A stretch of DNA of 64,000 bases from assembly GCA_001464585.1 (NCBI GenBank), contig LNFF01000009.1:37820-101819 (forward strand). Direction: 5' to 3'. Under the pieces are notes generated by a model. That model was not told the origin of the DNA. It saw nothing but the letters and a program-made list of their open reading frames with translations, and made no database searches. Within the stretch, counting starts at the first letter, position 1. Every line of letters starts with the position of its first letter. This document shows, in pieces, positions 1 through 8,594 of the stretch. Both the position numbers and the translations under genes were made by a program. This DNA comes from Gammaproteobacteria bacterium Ga0077554 (GTDB lineage: Bacteria > Pseudomonadota > Gammaproteobacteria > Ga0077554 > Ga007554).

Positions 1-331
1 CGACTTCGCCGCGCACACTGATGGTGTTGCCATCAATTTTTAATTGTCCCCGGCTAATTAATTTCAGGTCAGGATTAATCAGCTTCCGCACATAGCTGCT
101 CCAGTTCGCCGGCATGACAACCGGCCCTATGGCGATCTGGTCGACCACTTTTTCAGTGCCATATACTTCGCGCAGGCGCGCTAATATTGCCGCTTTGCTG
201 CTTTCATCGGGGACAGTGCCGGTAACCAGAACCTGGCCAGGCTTGGGGCTGATCACCGCAGGCGCAAGATTTTGCGCCCAGCCCTGGCTGGAGATCATTA
301 ACAGGGGAATCCACAGGTAATGCCAACGCAT
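1..331 (-). CDS. OmpA/BON-like exported protein of the T6SS locus (3' end outside window)
   Basis: Reading the minus strand from an ATG at 331-329 gives MRWHYLWIPLLMISSQGWAQ, a short signal peptide with a probable cleavage after GWA, followed by an open frame of 110 codons that leaves the window. The visible part has the pattern VLVTGTVPDES, then VVDQIAIGPVVMPANW and SRGQLKIDG, which I recognise as the repeated BON/ArfA-like module in the N-terminal half of OmpA-family proteins encoded in T6SS clusters (TagL-like). A C-terminal peptidoglycan-binding OmpA domain would be expected beyond the edge but is not visible. It starts 5 bp after the tagF stop, so it is probably in the same operon. Envelope location is inferred from the signal peptide. 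Confidence 0.6.
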   Translation of the reverse strand, partial: MRWHYLWIPLLMISSQGWAQNLAPAVISPKPGQVLVTGTVPDESSKAAILARLREVYGTEKVVDQIAIGPVVMPANWSSYVRKLINPDLKLISRGQLKIDGNTISVRGEV

Positions 332-335
332 GTCG

Positions 336-1322
336 TTAAGCTCCAATAAATGCTGCGCGAAATAAATCGAGAGCCGATTTCAGGGAAAGTTGCGGTTGCA
401 CCAGATAGCTCGACAGCTTTTTGATTCCGTAATCACTGTCCATCTGTTCTTCTACCCATTGCGCATCTTCAAACGCAATATGATGTTCCATGCCGACGCG
501 CGGATCCATGATGGCGTGCAGTGTCTGTGCGGACGCGCCACTGAAACCTAATACCATGACCGGGTGCGGTTCGATCCGGGTAAAAAAAAGTGCCAGTTCA
601 AAGTCTGCGCGGAGCAGGAAAGGTGTGATTATATGCATCCAGAAGGCTGCCACCAGGTAGCGATACATCGGATCCGTCGGCAAGGGCAGAATAAGGCTCT
701 TTTCCAGGCGTGATGAGTTGCTTGCCATGACGGGCTGCAATAAAAATCCAAGCGCAAGCAATAATTGGCGCACCGTTCCTGCAAAGCCTGCCTGCGCAAG
801 CATGGCATCGAGGGAGCCGATAGTTTGCATATCCAGAAAATCAGTGAATACGGCGTCGTAAGCCAACGTTCCCACTTCCAGATCAATCATCAGGGATGAC
901 AGGTTATGGAGCGCAACGGTTGGGTCGGGTGATGCTGCTGCATCCGTGGTCGGCGCTTCCAGTCGACTCCATAAGCGTGACAACACCATTGGGCTGCGGT
1001 TAACAAACCCAGACGGTTCGTCAATGTCCATCGTGCTCATGGCGAGAAAGGGAAAGCGCCGATGCGCCTGGTCACTGCTGGCAATGATATGCCCCGCAAT
1101 GGCGCGTTTTTTGTGTGGCCCAATGAAGGCGAAGTGCAGGGGCGGTATCGCATCATAGGTGATTTTCCAGCGCGGATCAGCGGAAAGAAGTGTCATCGCC
1201 TGCGCCAGCCAGTCATCAAGAATCGTAATCAACGGCATATTATCCGTGGCTTTAATGAAATCATCACGTGCCGGTATTTTACCAAAATAGCCAACCCTGG
1301 TTTGTGTCGCCGTGTTTCTCAT
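336..1322 (-). CDS. tagF: Type VI secretion-associated protein TagF
   Basis: 328 residues. The N-terminus has the TagF signature VGYFGKIPARDDFIK, followed by the rest of the domain (DDWLAQAM about residue 30, FAFIGP, FPFLAMS). TagF proteins are post-translational repressors or accessory factors of T6SS assembly acting in the cytoplasm. The longer upstream reading is ignored because the ATG at 1322 gives the family N-terminus and overlaps the tssM stop as ATGA, the usual sign of translational coupling. The C-terminal half (about 180-328) is not one I can name. It lies between the tssM 3' end and an OmpA-like gene, a normal T6SS order. Identification is secure; regulatory role is family knowledge. 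Confidence 0.88.
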   Translation of the reverse strand: MRNTATQTRVGYFGKIPARDDFIKATDNMPLITILDDWLAQAMTLLSADPRWKITYDAIPPLHFAFIGPHKKRAIAGHIIASSDQAHRRFPFLAMSTMDIDEPSGFVNRSPMVLSRLWSRLEAPTTDAAASPDPTVALHNLSSLMIDLEVGTLAYDAVFTDFLDMQTIGSLDAMLAQAGFAGTVRQLLLALGFLLQPVMASNSSRLEKSLILPLPTDPMYRYLVAAFWMHIITPFLLRADFELALFFTRIEPHPVMVLGFSGASAQTLHAIMDPRVGMEHHIAFEDAQWVEEQMDSDYGIKKLSSYLVQPQLSLKSALDLFRAAFIGA

Positions 1323-1885
1323 CGCGCGGCCCCTGTTGCTTGGGACGCAATCGGCGGCAGGGCCAGACCACCAACAATATTTGCGGGAAGCTTTATGCCA
1401 CGGAAGCTGGTGCCTTGCGGCGTAGTGGACGTGGTGGCTGCGCCAGTCACCTGGGGGCTGCTGATAATTTTTAAATCCAGGGATATGGCAACATTTCCAT
1501 TGACCCACGTTAACTCAAACACGCCACTTTCTTTGCGCTTGCGCGTGGCGGCGTTAATCATGCGCTCTAACCCAAAACGGCCAGGGTGATTAACCACTTC
1601 TATGGCGCGGCCATCAAAGGTGATGGCGCTAATGCGGGCGCCGGGTGTGCCTTGCGGGTTGGGCCACACCAGGTTTGCCCATTGCGACTGCGCGTTGCGG
1701 TAACGTAATGGCTGTCCATCAATTTCGACGGTATATTCCAGCGTGCCCGGCGCAGGGAGGAGTCGAATCTGGAACACGGTTTGCGCTTCAGCCGCATTCG
1801 CCGGTGCTGCAGCGCCACCCACACTTAAGGGAGCGACCCAACTGGCGAAGTTTGAGATCACCTGGGGTGACAGGGTGATGCCCAT
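1319..1885 (-). pseudogene. tssM: C-terminal domain of TssM, separated from the main part by a TGA codon
   Basis: This 188-codon stretch begins at the first ATG after the TGA at 1894-1892 and is in phase with the upstream tssM frame (TGA, GCC, AAC, ATG). Its content (FQIRLLPAP, a beta-rich stretch with IDGQPLRYRN, LVWPNPQGTPGARI, then GRFGLERMIN) matches the TssM C-terminal region, where sequences of the type W-P-G and G-W/R-F-x-L-x-R are usual. No Shine-Dalgarno is evident before the ATG and there is no signal peptide, so separate translation would give a cytoplasmic fragment unable to do the periplasmic job. Its stop overlaps the tagF start (ATGA). It is best read as the 3' part of one interrupted gene. 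Confidence 0.8.
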
Positions 1886-1891
1886 GTTGGC

Positions 1892-4800
1892 TCAGGTCTT
1901 CGGTTCAAGCGCATCGCCACGCCGTATCAGCAGCGGCCCCATGGATGTATTAACGAACTTGGCAATCGCGCCTTCAGCGCCAAATACATGGCCAATTTCC
2001 GCAGTATTTGCTTCGATTCTGGAATCTGGCGCGAAGGGATATTTGTTTGCCAATGTTCTCTGGAAAGGCTCATACACCTGCGCACGCCAGGTTTTGTTGA
2101 TCTCAGCTTCAGTAGGCAGAATAATCACTGCAAACGACTGTATTAATGGCCGGACCAGAATGGGCCGGATCGCTTGTTTTTGTGTGTCCGTCATACCTGA
2201 GAGCATCTGTTCATCGACATATTTCAGCGCATCGGCCAGCTCGGAACTGCTACCTTCCAGTGTCTGCTGCATGAGCTGTTTGGCGCCTGGGCCCGTGTCA
2301 CCCTGATTTTTAAGTTGATTGAAGCGGCTGCGCAATTTGGATAATGACACCATGTAACCCTGCATCAATGTCGCGCCTTTGTCGCGTGCTACCACTAGCT
2401 TGGCAACACCTGCGAATTCCTTGCCGATCGGACCCATGGGGATTTCTGCCTTTGCCGCCGTCACGTTTACGTTGACATTAACCTGTGAGGGCGCCTGGCG
2501 CAGGATGGTTTCCTTGAACCAGCCAATGATGCCGCGTTGCGCGCGCTGCAAACCTTCATTGACCAGCGATGGATTGTCCCACGAGGTTTCCTGGTAGACG
2601 GTATTTACCAGTTTGGTGATGGGTGAGGTCTGCGGGTCACCCAACCGATTCATGGCAGTAACCGCGTTATCAAAGCCATTCAGATCTGTAATAGCCACGC
2701 CCTGGATGAATTTCCGCCACTCCCTGGCGTATTCAATTTTGTATTGTGTGGCCAGCGCTTTTTGAATCTGTTCAGGGCTGCCTTCCAGTGTCAAATCATC
2801 TTTAGCAGTGGTTTTCAGTACCCAGTCAGTACTTTGTAATTCTTTATTTGCGGCGTTCCTGAAGGCATCCTCAATGAATGTTTCCCAGGCGTCGCGTGTA
2901 AACGTGCCAGGAATAGCATAGCTTCCGGCAATCAACCCTTGATCCTGTTCGCCAACAATCCTGGCTACGGTCATGGCGGGAAAGCGGGTTGATGCACGGG
3001 CTTTGATATCGGCATAGACGCGGTCGCGCGCCGCCATGCCGCGCACCACGCGCCGCAAGTTGTCACGTGACTGATCCACCAGTGATAAATTGTTGTCTAT
3101 CAGCGGCCATGAGGGATCATTCACCTGTGCCAGATAAAATGTAATTAACCGTTCAGCGCTACGGATCATCTGCTCGCGCGGCATGGCGCCCCGGTTGCTC
3201 TCCAGCCAGCCACGCCAGAAGCGTGTCAACTGATCATTGAGGTGACCCGATTCCACACGTGATTTATCGCCCAGCATCAGGTAGGTTTTTAACGAGTTGT
3301 AGCCATCTTCCACGTTGGTAGGCGAGGCTTCTTCGTAGGGCTGTGCCGTGCCCGTTGCATGCATCGATGCCGAGGTGGCAGGGTTTTCAGGTTGTAATGG
3401 ACGTGATGCAGGTTGCAGCTTGTTAGCTGACAGATTCACCTCAGATAAAAAAGCTTCAATATTAGCTGATACGGGTTTGAGCATCACTTCCTTGATGCCA
3501 GAAAAATATTCTTCACGTAATTTACGTTCCAGCAGATCTCCTTGATAGAGTCCCAATCCAAGGGTTAGTGGTGGGCCATCACGGTATTTTTCAAGCTGCT
3601 CAATACGATCCTGCAAAATTTCCAGCGCTTCAAAACGTGACTGCAAATCAACGCGGTTATCCTGTAATTTAACGGCCATCTCCAGATCAGCCTGGATATT
3701 GGCGGTTAATTGTTGATTGCCCATGTATGACCAAAGCCAGCCACCCAAAGACAAACCCACCAGCGCCGTTGCAGCGAAAAACAGCGCATAGCGCAGCCGA
3801 ATTTTGCTGTGGCTCGCATACTGGGATACCAGATCTTTGTCAGCAAAAATCACCTTTCTAAATAGATTCGATAAAAAGAAGCCATGCTTGAAAGAAATGT
3901 CAGAGGGTTCCTGCGCGGGCAGCGTCAGATTGAAGCGCTCTGCAACGCGTTCAGAGGTGCTGCTTGCAGAGGAACCTTCTTGCAGGGCGCTGGTGAAATA
4001 GAAGCCACGAAACACCGGTTTGAACTGAAAAGGGTTTTCTTCGAAGAGCGTGGCGATGAAGGCACGCAAGGGGCTTTTTATGGAATAAAATTCCAGAGGG
4101 AACGTAAAAACGCCCGCAGGCATGCGATCTCCACGATTCAAGGCCATGCTGGCCAGGCTCATTTCTTTCAGGCCATCATAAAGTTCATCGAAGCGGTCAT
4201 CGAAAAATGCCAGGACATCCTGATTTGAATTATTCAGATTGTAGGGTAGCGTGGCGCCCCATACGCGATTTTGTTCATCCTGTTCGGTATCAATAAAAAA
4301 TTCACTGAAACCATTAATTAAATCAGCTTTTGTAAACATGATATAGACTGGCGCAAACACCTCCAGTTTCTCGGTGAGTTCCTGTACGCGCTGGCGAAGG
4401 TTTTTGGCGAGATTAATGCCGAATTCTGGACGGTTTCCCATTAGCTCAGCAATGCTTACGGCAATAATAATGCCGTTGATTGGTGCGCGCTTGCGATGTT
4501 TTTTCAGGAGCGCCAGAAACCCAAACCATTCCTTACGGTCTTCTTCACGCACTGAATAACGTCCTGCCGTATCCAGCAGAATGCCCTCGGTAGTGAAGAA
4601 CCAGTCACAGTTGCGTGTGCCACCCACCCCTTGAATGACTTTGCCGTGCTTGTCTGCAAAAGGAAACTTCAGCCCTGAATTGGCGATTGCGGTACTCTTG
4701 CCAGCCGCCGGGTTACCAATGACCATGTACCATGGCAATTCGTATAAGGCAGCCGATCCTGAGACCAGCCCTAACTTGGAAGTCTTGAGCGTGGAAATGG

Positions 4801-5104
4801 CGTCCAGCAGGCGCGTGCGAATTGCCGCTATTTCATCACGTTGCAGCGCATCGGCTTTAGTGGAGGGTTTATTGGTTTGCTGCTCCAGCATCACATCAAG
4901 TTGGCGCGACTCTTTTTTCGCGCGCCACCTTTTTACCCACCATACTGTTAGCCAGGTGAGCAGGGCAATGCCGAGTATCACACCCGCCCAGATGGCGGCG
5001 ATTTGCAAGCTGCTGGCGCCCAGAAATAAAAATGCCGCAAGCGCTAAAAAGCCCAGCACGACCAGGGTGCGGGTATCCGTGAGAAATTGCCAAATTCGTT
5101 GCAT
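1892..5104 (-). CDS. tssM: T6SS membrane-complex protein TssM/IcmF, N-terminal 1070 residues, ends at an in-frame TGA
   Basis: TssM is the inner-membrane core of the T6SS envelope complex with TssL and TssJ. Seen here: two membrane helices at about 13-32 and 37-57, a cytoplasmic NTPase domain with Walker A GNPAAGKS at residues 130-137 and a DTAGRY motif near 178, a third membrane helix near 435-455 (ALFFAATALVGLSLGGWLW), then the long periplasmic domain. The frame stops at TGA (1894-1892) after DALEPKT. The very next codons, in the same frame and without a shift, continue into the remaining TssM C-terminal domain (1885-1319). The full reading would be 1261 residues, a normal TssM length; 1070 lacks the C-terminal domain that contacts TssJ in other systems. 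So this copy is either a nonsense mutant, a readthrough gene, or carries a sequencing error. Confidence 0.85.
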   Translation of the reverse strand: MQRIWQFLTDTRTLVVLGFLALAAFLFLGASSLQIAAIWAGVILGIALLTWLTVWWVKRWRAKKESRQLDVMLEQQTNKPSTKADALQRDEIAAIRTRLLDAISTLKTSKLGLVSGSAALYELPWYMVIGNPAAGKSTAIANSGLKFPFADKHGKVIQGVGGTRNCDWFFTTEGILLDTAGRYSVREEDRKEWFGFLALLKKHRKRAPINGIIIAVSIAELMGNRPEFGINLAKNLRQRVQELTEKLEVFAPVYIMFTKADLINGFSEFFIDTEQDEQNRVWGATLPYNLNNSNQDVLAFFDDRFDELYDGLKEMSLASMALNRGDRMPAGVFTFPLEFYSIKSPLRAFIATLFEENPFQFKPVFRGFYFTSALQEGSSASSTSERVAERFNLTLPAQEPSDISFKHGFFLSNLFRKVIFADKDLVSQYASHSKIRLRYALFFAATALVGLSLGGWLWSYMGNQQLTANIQADLEMAVKLQDNRVDLQSRFEALEILQDRIEQLEKYRDGPPLTLGLGLYQGDLLERKLREEYFSGIKEVMLKPVSANIEAFLSEVNLSANKLQPASRPLQPENPATSASMHATGTAQPYEEASPTNVEDGYNSLKTYLMLGDKSRVESGHLNDQLTRFWRGWLESNRGAMPREQMIRSAERLITFYLAQVNDPSWPLIDNNLSLVDQSRDNLRRVVRGMAARDRVYADIKARASTRFPAMTVARIVGEQDQGLIAGSYAIPGTFTRDAWETFIEDAFRNAANKELQSTDWVLKTTAKDDLTLEGSPEQIQKALATQYKIEYAREWRKFIQGVAITDLNGFDNAVTAMNRLGDPQTSPITKLVNTVYQETSWDNPSLVNEGLQRAQRGIIGWFKETILRQAPSQVNVNVNVTAAKAEIPMGPIGKEFAGVAKLVVARDKGATLMQGYMVSLSKLRSRFNQLKNQGDTGPGAKQLMQQTLEGSSSELADALKYVDEQMLSGMTDTQKQAIRPILVRPLIQSFAVIILPTEAEINKTWRAQVYEPFQRTLANKYPFAPDSRIEANTAEIGHVFGAEGAIAKFVNTSMGPLLIRRGDALEPKT

Positions 5105-5261
5105 GGTGTCGGGAGTCGTCTAGGTTAATGTTCTATGTCGGTGTGTGTGGCGATGCGGGCAAAGCTTCTGCCATCTTCGCTGCGGTCATGGAGGCTTCGA
5201 TGACGCTGGCCGCCGTGTGAGGTTGAGTCAGCTATTCTAATGAGGGCGCGAGCCTGCTGTT

Positions 5262-6224
5262 TCATTTGTTTAATAAACCCGGCACACGCAATTCCGTATG
5301 ACCGAAATCCATCAATTTCCAGCGTCCGCCCCACTGCATTCCGACGGATTCGGCGACTTTGCCATAAAGCTGGTAGCCGCGCATTGCCCAATCATCTTTT
5401 TCTGAAATCACCAGCTTTCCGTCACGCAAAAAGGCGCAGTCGGCGGCCAGGCCGTACTGGTGATAACTTTCAAAAGCGGCCGCATCCGTTACGTGTGTTT
5501 TCTGGTGGGCTAGCCTGTCCTGACGCTCAGGACTACGGTAGCCTTCAAGCAGTACCATGTCATAGCCATGCTTTTCTTTCATTATTTTGAAGATCAATAA
5601 TAAACGTTGCGTAAAATCGTGATTGAGCAGTTGCCAATCGCGGCTGGCGCTGCTCAGCAAGGGACGCGTTTGCAGGATTTCTTGCGTGGTGAACACAGTG
5701 GGCGGTAATGCCACGGGCGGCACCAGTTGCTCGCCTTTCAGAAGGTCGGCCACGTGTACATTGACATCGCGCGTTGACACGTCAAAGCCATTCAGCATGG
5801 TTTTGCCGCTGATCAGCCACGCAAGTAGAGGAGGAAGGCAGAGTAGGGTTGCGCCAGCCAGAAACAGCCAGTAATGTTGTTTTATCAGATGCTGCCCGGC
5901 GTGCAGGGTGGGTGTGACGATGACGTGTTGCAGTGGCTCTAATGTATTTATTTTTTGATTTTTAATTATATTAAAGCGATTTCTGGTTTGTGCTCCTGCT
6001 TTGGCGAACGCATGGGCTGCAAATTCCCGGCTGGAGGGAAAGAAAGCCAGCCCGGCAAGCAGGCAAGCCAGCAAAAAATAGAGTGTCACGGTTAAAAAAA
6101 GCACGGAAAACCTTGTGTGAGGCTGTTGTGTTAAACGGCTCCCATCACCGTCTTCAGAATAGCTTACCGATTGTTTACTTTTTCGCGGATCTGTATAATA
6201 ATTGACAAGCTCCTGCTTTAGCAA
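5262..6224 (-). CDS. Membrane-anchored M15-family peptidoglycan peptidase, TagX-like
   Basis: 320 residues. Two hydrophobic segments (about 40-62 and 117-138, the second LFLAGATLLCLPPLLAWLI) anchor a C-terminal peptidase domain from about 155. The domain has the M15/VanY metal-binding pattern: SYHQYGLAADCAF (first His and Asp ligands) and FGHTEL (second His ligand and catalytic-type Glu neighbourhood), with YRSPERQ upstream as in CwlK/VanY enzymes. M15 peptidases cut peptide cross-links of peptidoglycan. TagX of Acinetobacter is a membrane-bound M15 enzyme that opens the wall for T6SS assembly, and the position directly upstream of tssM (157 bp) fits that role here. Functional assignment to T6SS is inference from context; the peptidase fold is well supported. 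Confidence 0.75.
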   Translation of the reverse strand: MLKQELVNYYTDPRKSKQSVSYSEDGDGSRLTQQPHTRFSVLFLTVTLYFLLACLLAGLAFFPSSREFAAHAFAKAGAQTRNRFNIIKNQKINTLEPLQHVIVTPTLHAGQHLIKQHYWLFLAGATLLCLPPLLAWLISGKTMLNGFDVSTRDVNVHVADLLKGEQLVPPVALPPTVFTTQEILQTRPLLSSASRDWQLLNHDFTQRLLLIFKIMKEKHGYDMVLLEGYRSPERQDRLAHQKTHVTDAAAFESYHQYGLAADCAFLRDGKLVISEKDDWAMRGYQLYGKVAESVGMQWGGRWKLMDFGHTELRVPGLLNK

Positions 6225-6285
6225 TAGAAACTTTAAGGGGGCGCTATTTTGAATAGTCCTTTAGCCAGTTAACGAGGGTCGGATT

Positions 6286-7293
6286 TTGTCAAGGTTCGAA
6301 GACAAGCCACAACGCGCTAAAAAACCGAGCCTTTTGCCCAGTTCGACCCCTGCTGCGGGAGCGAGCGGTAAAATTTTTGCGAGCCTGGAGCAGGGGGACA
6401 AAATTAAACCGATATTTAAACATCGGTCGGGTTGGATTCGGTCTAAGTGGATGATGGGTTTGTTGGGTATGGTGGGTGTGGTGGGTGTGGGCGCGGCAAT
6501 CGTAGCCTATCAGAATGCCACACCCCCGCAACAAGTTATAGATACTGCGGATCAGGGTGTGAGCGCCAGGAAGGGCGCTATTGCAACCCCTGTGCTTGTG
6601 GCATCCGCGCCTGAACCTGAGCCACAAGGATTGGCGGCGCTAATTGTCAACGATCCAGTGGTGAAGAGCAGCCCCGTTATTGGTTTGACAGCTAATCCGC
6701 TTGTTGCGGGTGTGCCAGCCCCGACACTGGCTATGGCGCCAGACCCTCAGGGTGATACCCGTAAGCCATTGCGCACGGAGTCGGTTGCCACCCGGAAAAA
6801 TACTCCGGTGCTGCCTGCGTCAGTAGCCCGCCGCGCGGAGTCGAGCGTTAATAATCGCCCTGCCACTGACTCAACCCGGCAAGCAACGAAGCCGATGCCG
6901 AAAGCAGTACCCGCCCGGCCGCAAACCGCAAATGACGATAAAGATGTGGCTCTGCTGGCAGCATTGGTGGCGCATGGCGCGGCGTTGCCTGTACAGCGCA
7001 ATGTGCCGCAAGCGACCCGGCGTGATACGCAGCAGCAATCTGCCCGAGCGACGGAAAACACGTCGAAAAGTGCTAAAAACAATATACAGTCTGCATCGGC
7101 AGCAACCGCCATGAAAACCCGGGAGCGGAACCGCGATATTGTGGAGCGTAGCCCCACGGATACGACAGACACGTTATTGCAACGCTGCAAACAGCTGGGA
7201 TTGATTGAAGGGGAGTTCTGCCGCTGGCGGATCTGCTCTGGCCGCTGGGATTCTGATGCCGCGTGTAAAATACCGCAAGCAACCAGCTTTTAG
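6286..7293 (+). CDS. Hypothetical single-pass membrane protein with conserved Cys-rich C-terminus
   Basis: 335 residues from a TTG at 6286 preceded by GAGGG. About 60 cytoplasmic residues lead into one membrane helix (near 56-76, MMGLLGMVGVVGVGAAIVAY), then a long low-complexity region rich in Ala, Pro, Thr and Gln (about 80-280), and finally a compact tail LLQRCKQLGLIEGEFCRWRI with CSGRW and SDAAC nearby, three or four cysteines in about 30 residues. I do not recognise a named family, but short CRWRICSGRW-type tails occur in hypothetical proteins of proteobacterial T6SS loci. It is transcribed divergently from the M15 gene (61 bp apart), so it may belong to the secretion locus. Topology suggests the linker and Cys tail lie in the periplasm. 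Confidence 0.55.
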   Translation: MSRFEDKPQRAKKPSLLPSSTPAAGASGKIFASLEQGDKIKPIFKHRSGWIRSKWMMGLLGMVGVVGVGAAIVAYQNATPPQQVIDTADQGVSARKGAIATPVLVASAPEPEPQGLAALIVNDPVVKSSPVIGLTANPLVAGVPAPTLAMAPDPQGDTRKPLRTESVATRKNTPVLPASVARRAESSVNNRPATDSTRQATKPMPKAVPARPQTANDDKDVALLAALVAHGAALPVQRNVPQATRRDTQQQSARATENTSKSAKNNIQSASAATAMKTRERNRDIVERSPTDTTDTLLQRCKQLGLIEGEFCRWRICSGRWDSDAACKIPQATSF

Positions 7294-7344
7294 TTTTTCT
7301 TCCGAAATCATCTGGCCGTGGGTTGGTCGTTTCTCGCTACGGTT

Positions 7345-7472
7345 CAATCTCTTCGGGTTTGGCTCCCTCGTTACGCTCTCCCCGCAGCTTGCTGCGTTTA
7401 TTGTCATCTCGACCCCGGCGAAAGCGGGGGGAGGGATCTTGCTTAAGATTCCTCGCTGTGCTCGGAATGACA
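7345..7472. repeat. Composite dispersed repeat, copy 1 (CAATCTCTTCGGG module plus TGTCAT/TGACA palindrome)
   Basis: The block CAATCTCTTCGGGTTTGG...CCCCGCAGCTTGCTGCG is followed by a palindromic unit from TGTCATC (7402) to GGAATGACA (7472). Closely similar composites occur at 21565-21664 and 45396-45536. The unit contains CCCCGGCGAAAGCGGGGG, a self-complementary core. Confidence 0.8.
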
Positions 7473-7480
7473 TAGAAATA

Positions 7481-7507
7481 CCCCGCAACTTGCCGCGGGG
7501 ATTTTTA
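7481..7507 (+). terminator. Probable Rho-independent terminator
   Basis: CCCCGC, an 8-nt loop and GCGGGG followed by ATTTTTA form a hairpin with a short T tract, about 190 bp after the 6286-7293 gene. It lies at the end of the composite repeat, and the third composite copy near 45512 has a degenerate version (TACCCCGCAG), so it may be part of the repeat. Confidence 0.5.
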
Positions 7508-7677
7508 TTCGTCGTTTTTAGGTTAAATCCAATCCTCCTTAAGGCCGCGCCCCAGCCGCGCCGTGCCGCATCATCTGGTTAATACTTGCCGCCTTCCGGT
7601 AACTGTTTGCCGCTCTGCTTGTGCTCATCTTTCCAGTAATTATCATAACAATCTGTTTTTAATATATTTTATGTTTA

Positions 7678-7693
7678 TGGCATGAATGATGCA
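7678..7693 (+). promoter_or_regulatory. Sigma-54-type promoter for the flgB operon
   Basis: TGGCATGAATGATGCA keeps the GG and GC dinucleotides of the -24/-12 consensus (TGGCAC-N5-TTGCA) at the right 10-bp separation; one -12 base and one -24 base differ. It lies 38 bp upstream of the flgB ATG. RpoN/FleQ control of rod-hook genes is the rule in FleQ-containing bacteria. Confidence 0.6.
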
Positions 7694-7731
7694 TTTTTCC
7701 TGGGCACGATGCTCACAAGAAGGATGTACCC

Positions 7732-8154
7732 ATGCCATTCAACATTGACTCAGCCCTCGGAATCTTTCCCCAGGCGCTGTCCTTGCACGCTCGCCGCGCA
7801 GAAATGCTGGCCGCGAATCTGGCCAATGCAGACACACCCAATTACAAAGCCCGTGACATTGATTTCAAGGCAGCACTTCAGTCGGCGCTTCAGTCGAAGC
7901 AGGGCATGGCGTCTCAGGCGGGGGCAGGTGGCTTGAAGCTTACCCAGGTGGGGCATATTGGCATCGACTCTGACATGGAGGCGATGGGGTTGGTGAGATA
8001 TCGCGTGCCGAACCAATCCTCGCTGGACGGCAATACCGTCAATACCGAAGTGGAGCAGGCTGAATTCACCCGTAACGCGATCCAGTATCAAGCCGCGCTC
8101 ACATTTCTTAACGGCCGCATTAAAGGCCTGATGAGCGCTATCAGAGGAGATTAA
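7732..8154 (+). CDS. flgB: Flagellar proximal rod protein FlgB
   Basis: 140 residues, normal FlgB size. The N-terminal rod signature is present (LHARRAEMLAANLANADTPN, the LSxNLAN-type motif followed by DTPNYKARDIDF) and the C-terminus has the coiled-coil helix FTRNAIQYQAALTFLNGRIK typical of rod proteins. FlgB builds the proximal rod with FlgC, FlgF and FliE, exported by the flagellar type III apparatus without a cleaved signal. It starts at ATG 7732 with AGAAGGATG upstream, first gene of the rod/hook operon and 3 bp before flgC. Confidence 0.95.
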   Translation: MPFNIDSALGIFPQALSLHARRAEMLAANLANADTPNYKARDIDFKAALQSALQSKQGMASQAGAGGLKLTQVGHIGIDSDMEAMGLVRYRVPNQSSLDGNTVNTEVEQAEFTRNAIQYQAALTFLNGRIKGLMSAIRGD

Positions 8155-8157
8155 TTC

Positions 8158-8571
8158 ATGTCGTCATTCAACATATTTGATATAGCGGGTTCAGGGATGA
8201 GCGCGCAATCATTGCGCCTCAATCTTACCGCCAGCAATCTGGCCAACGCCGAGAGTGTGAGCGGAAACGCGAAGGGCGTGTATCGGCCGCGTGAGCCAGT
8301 GTTTGCGGCGTTGCTGGATAATGAAACCGGCAGCGGCACTGCCGCGCGCGTGCAAGTGCTGGGTGTCACTGAAAGTAATGCAGAGCCGCAGATGCGTTAT
8401 GAACCCGGCCATCCCCTCGCGGATGAAAAAGGCTATATCTATTTGCCGAATGTGAATGTGGTGGAGCAGATGGCCAACATGATTTCGGCTTCACGTTCTT
8501 ATCAGAATAATGTTGAAATTTTGAATACGGCAAAACAATTATTGTTGGCAACTTTGAGAATCGGGCAGTAA
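8158..8571 (+). CDS. flgC: Flagellar proximal rod protein FlgC
   Basis: 137 residues, the expected length. The start has FDIAGSGMSAQSLRLNLTAS followed by NLANAES, the rod-protein N-terminal helix; the C-terminus has NVNVVEQMANMISASRSYQN, the family's highly conserved terminal helix. It forms the proximal rod with FlgB. AGAGGAG lies just before the ATG at 8158, and the gene follows flgB by 3 bp, so the two are translated from one mRNA. Confidence 0.96.
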   Translation: MSSFNIFDIAGSGMSAQSLRLNLTASNLANAESVSGNAKGVYRPREPVFAALLDNETGSGTAARVQVLGVTESNAEPQMRYEPGHPLADEKGYIYLPNVNVVEQMANMISASRSYQNNVEILNTAKQLLLATLRIGQ

Positions 8572-8594
8572 CGGATTGGTAATGGAGAAAGAAC

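Larger units (their letters stand above)
7294..7731. other. 438-bp gene-free region between the T6SS and flagellar loci
   Basis: It holds a composite dispersed repeat (7345-7500), a probable terminator at its end and, close to flgB, a sigma-54-type promoter. No convincing coding frame was seen: the open frames crossing it read through the palindromic repeats. Confidence 0.6.

Noticed and set aside
1062..1589. Plus-strand frame opposite tagF/tssM
   Set aside because: It is antisense to two well-supported genes and shows no family features.
1319..5104. Frameshift as the cause of the split tssM
   Set aside because: Both parts are in one frame separated by TGA-GCC-AAC; no length change is needed.
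5125..5391. Small minus-strand gene between tssM and the M15 peptidase
   Set aside because: It overlaps the peptidase 3' end by 130 bp, has no family resemblance and no ribosome site.
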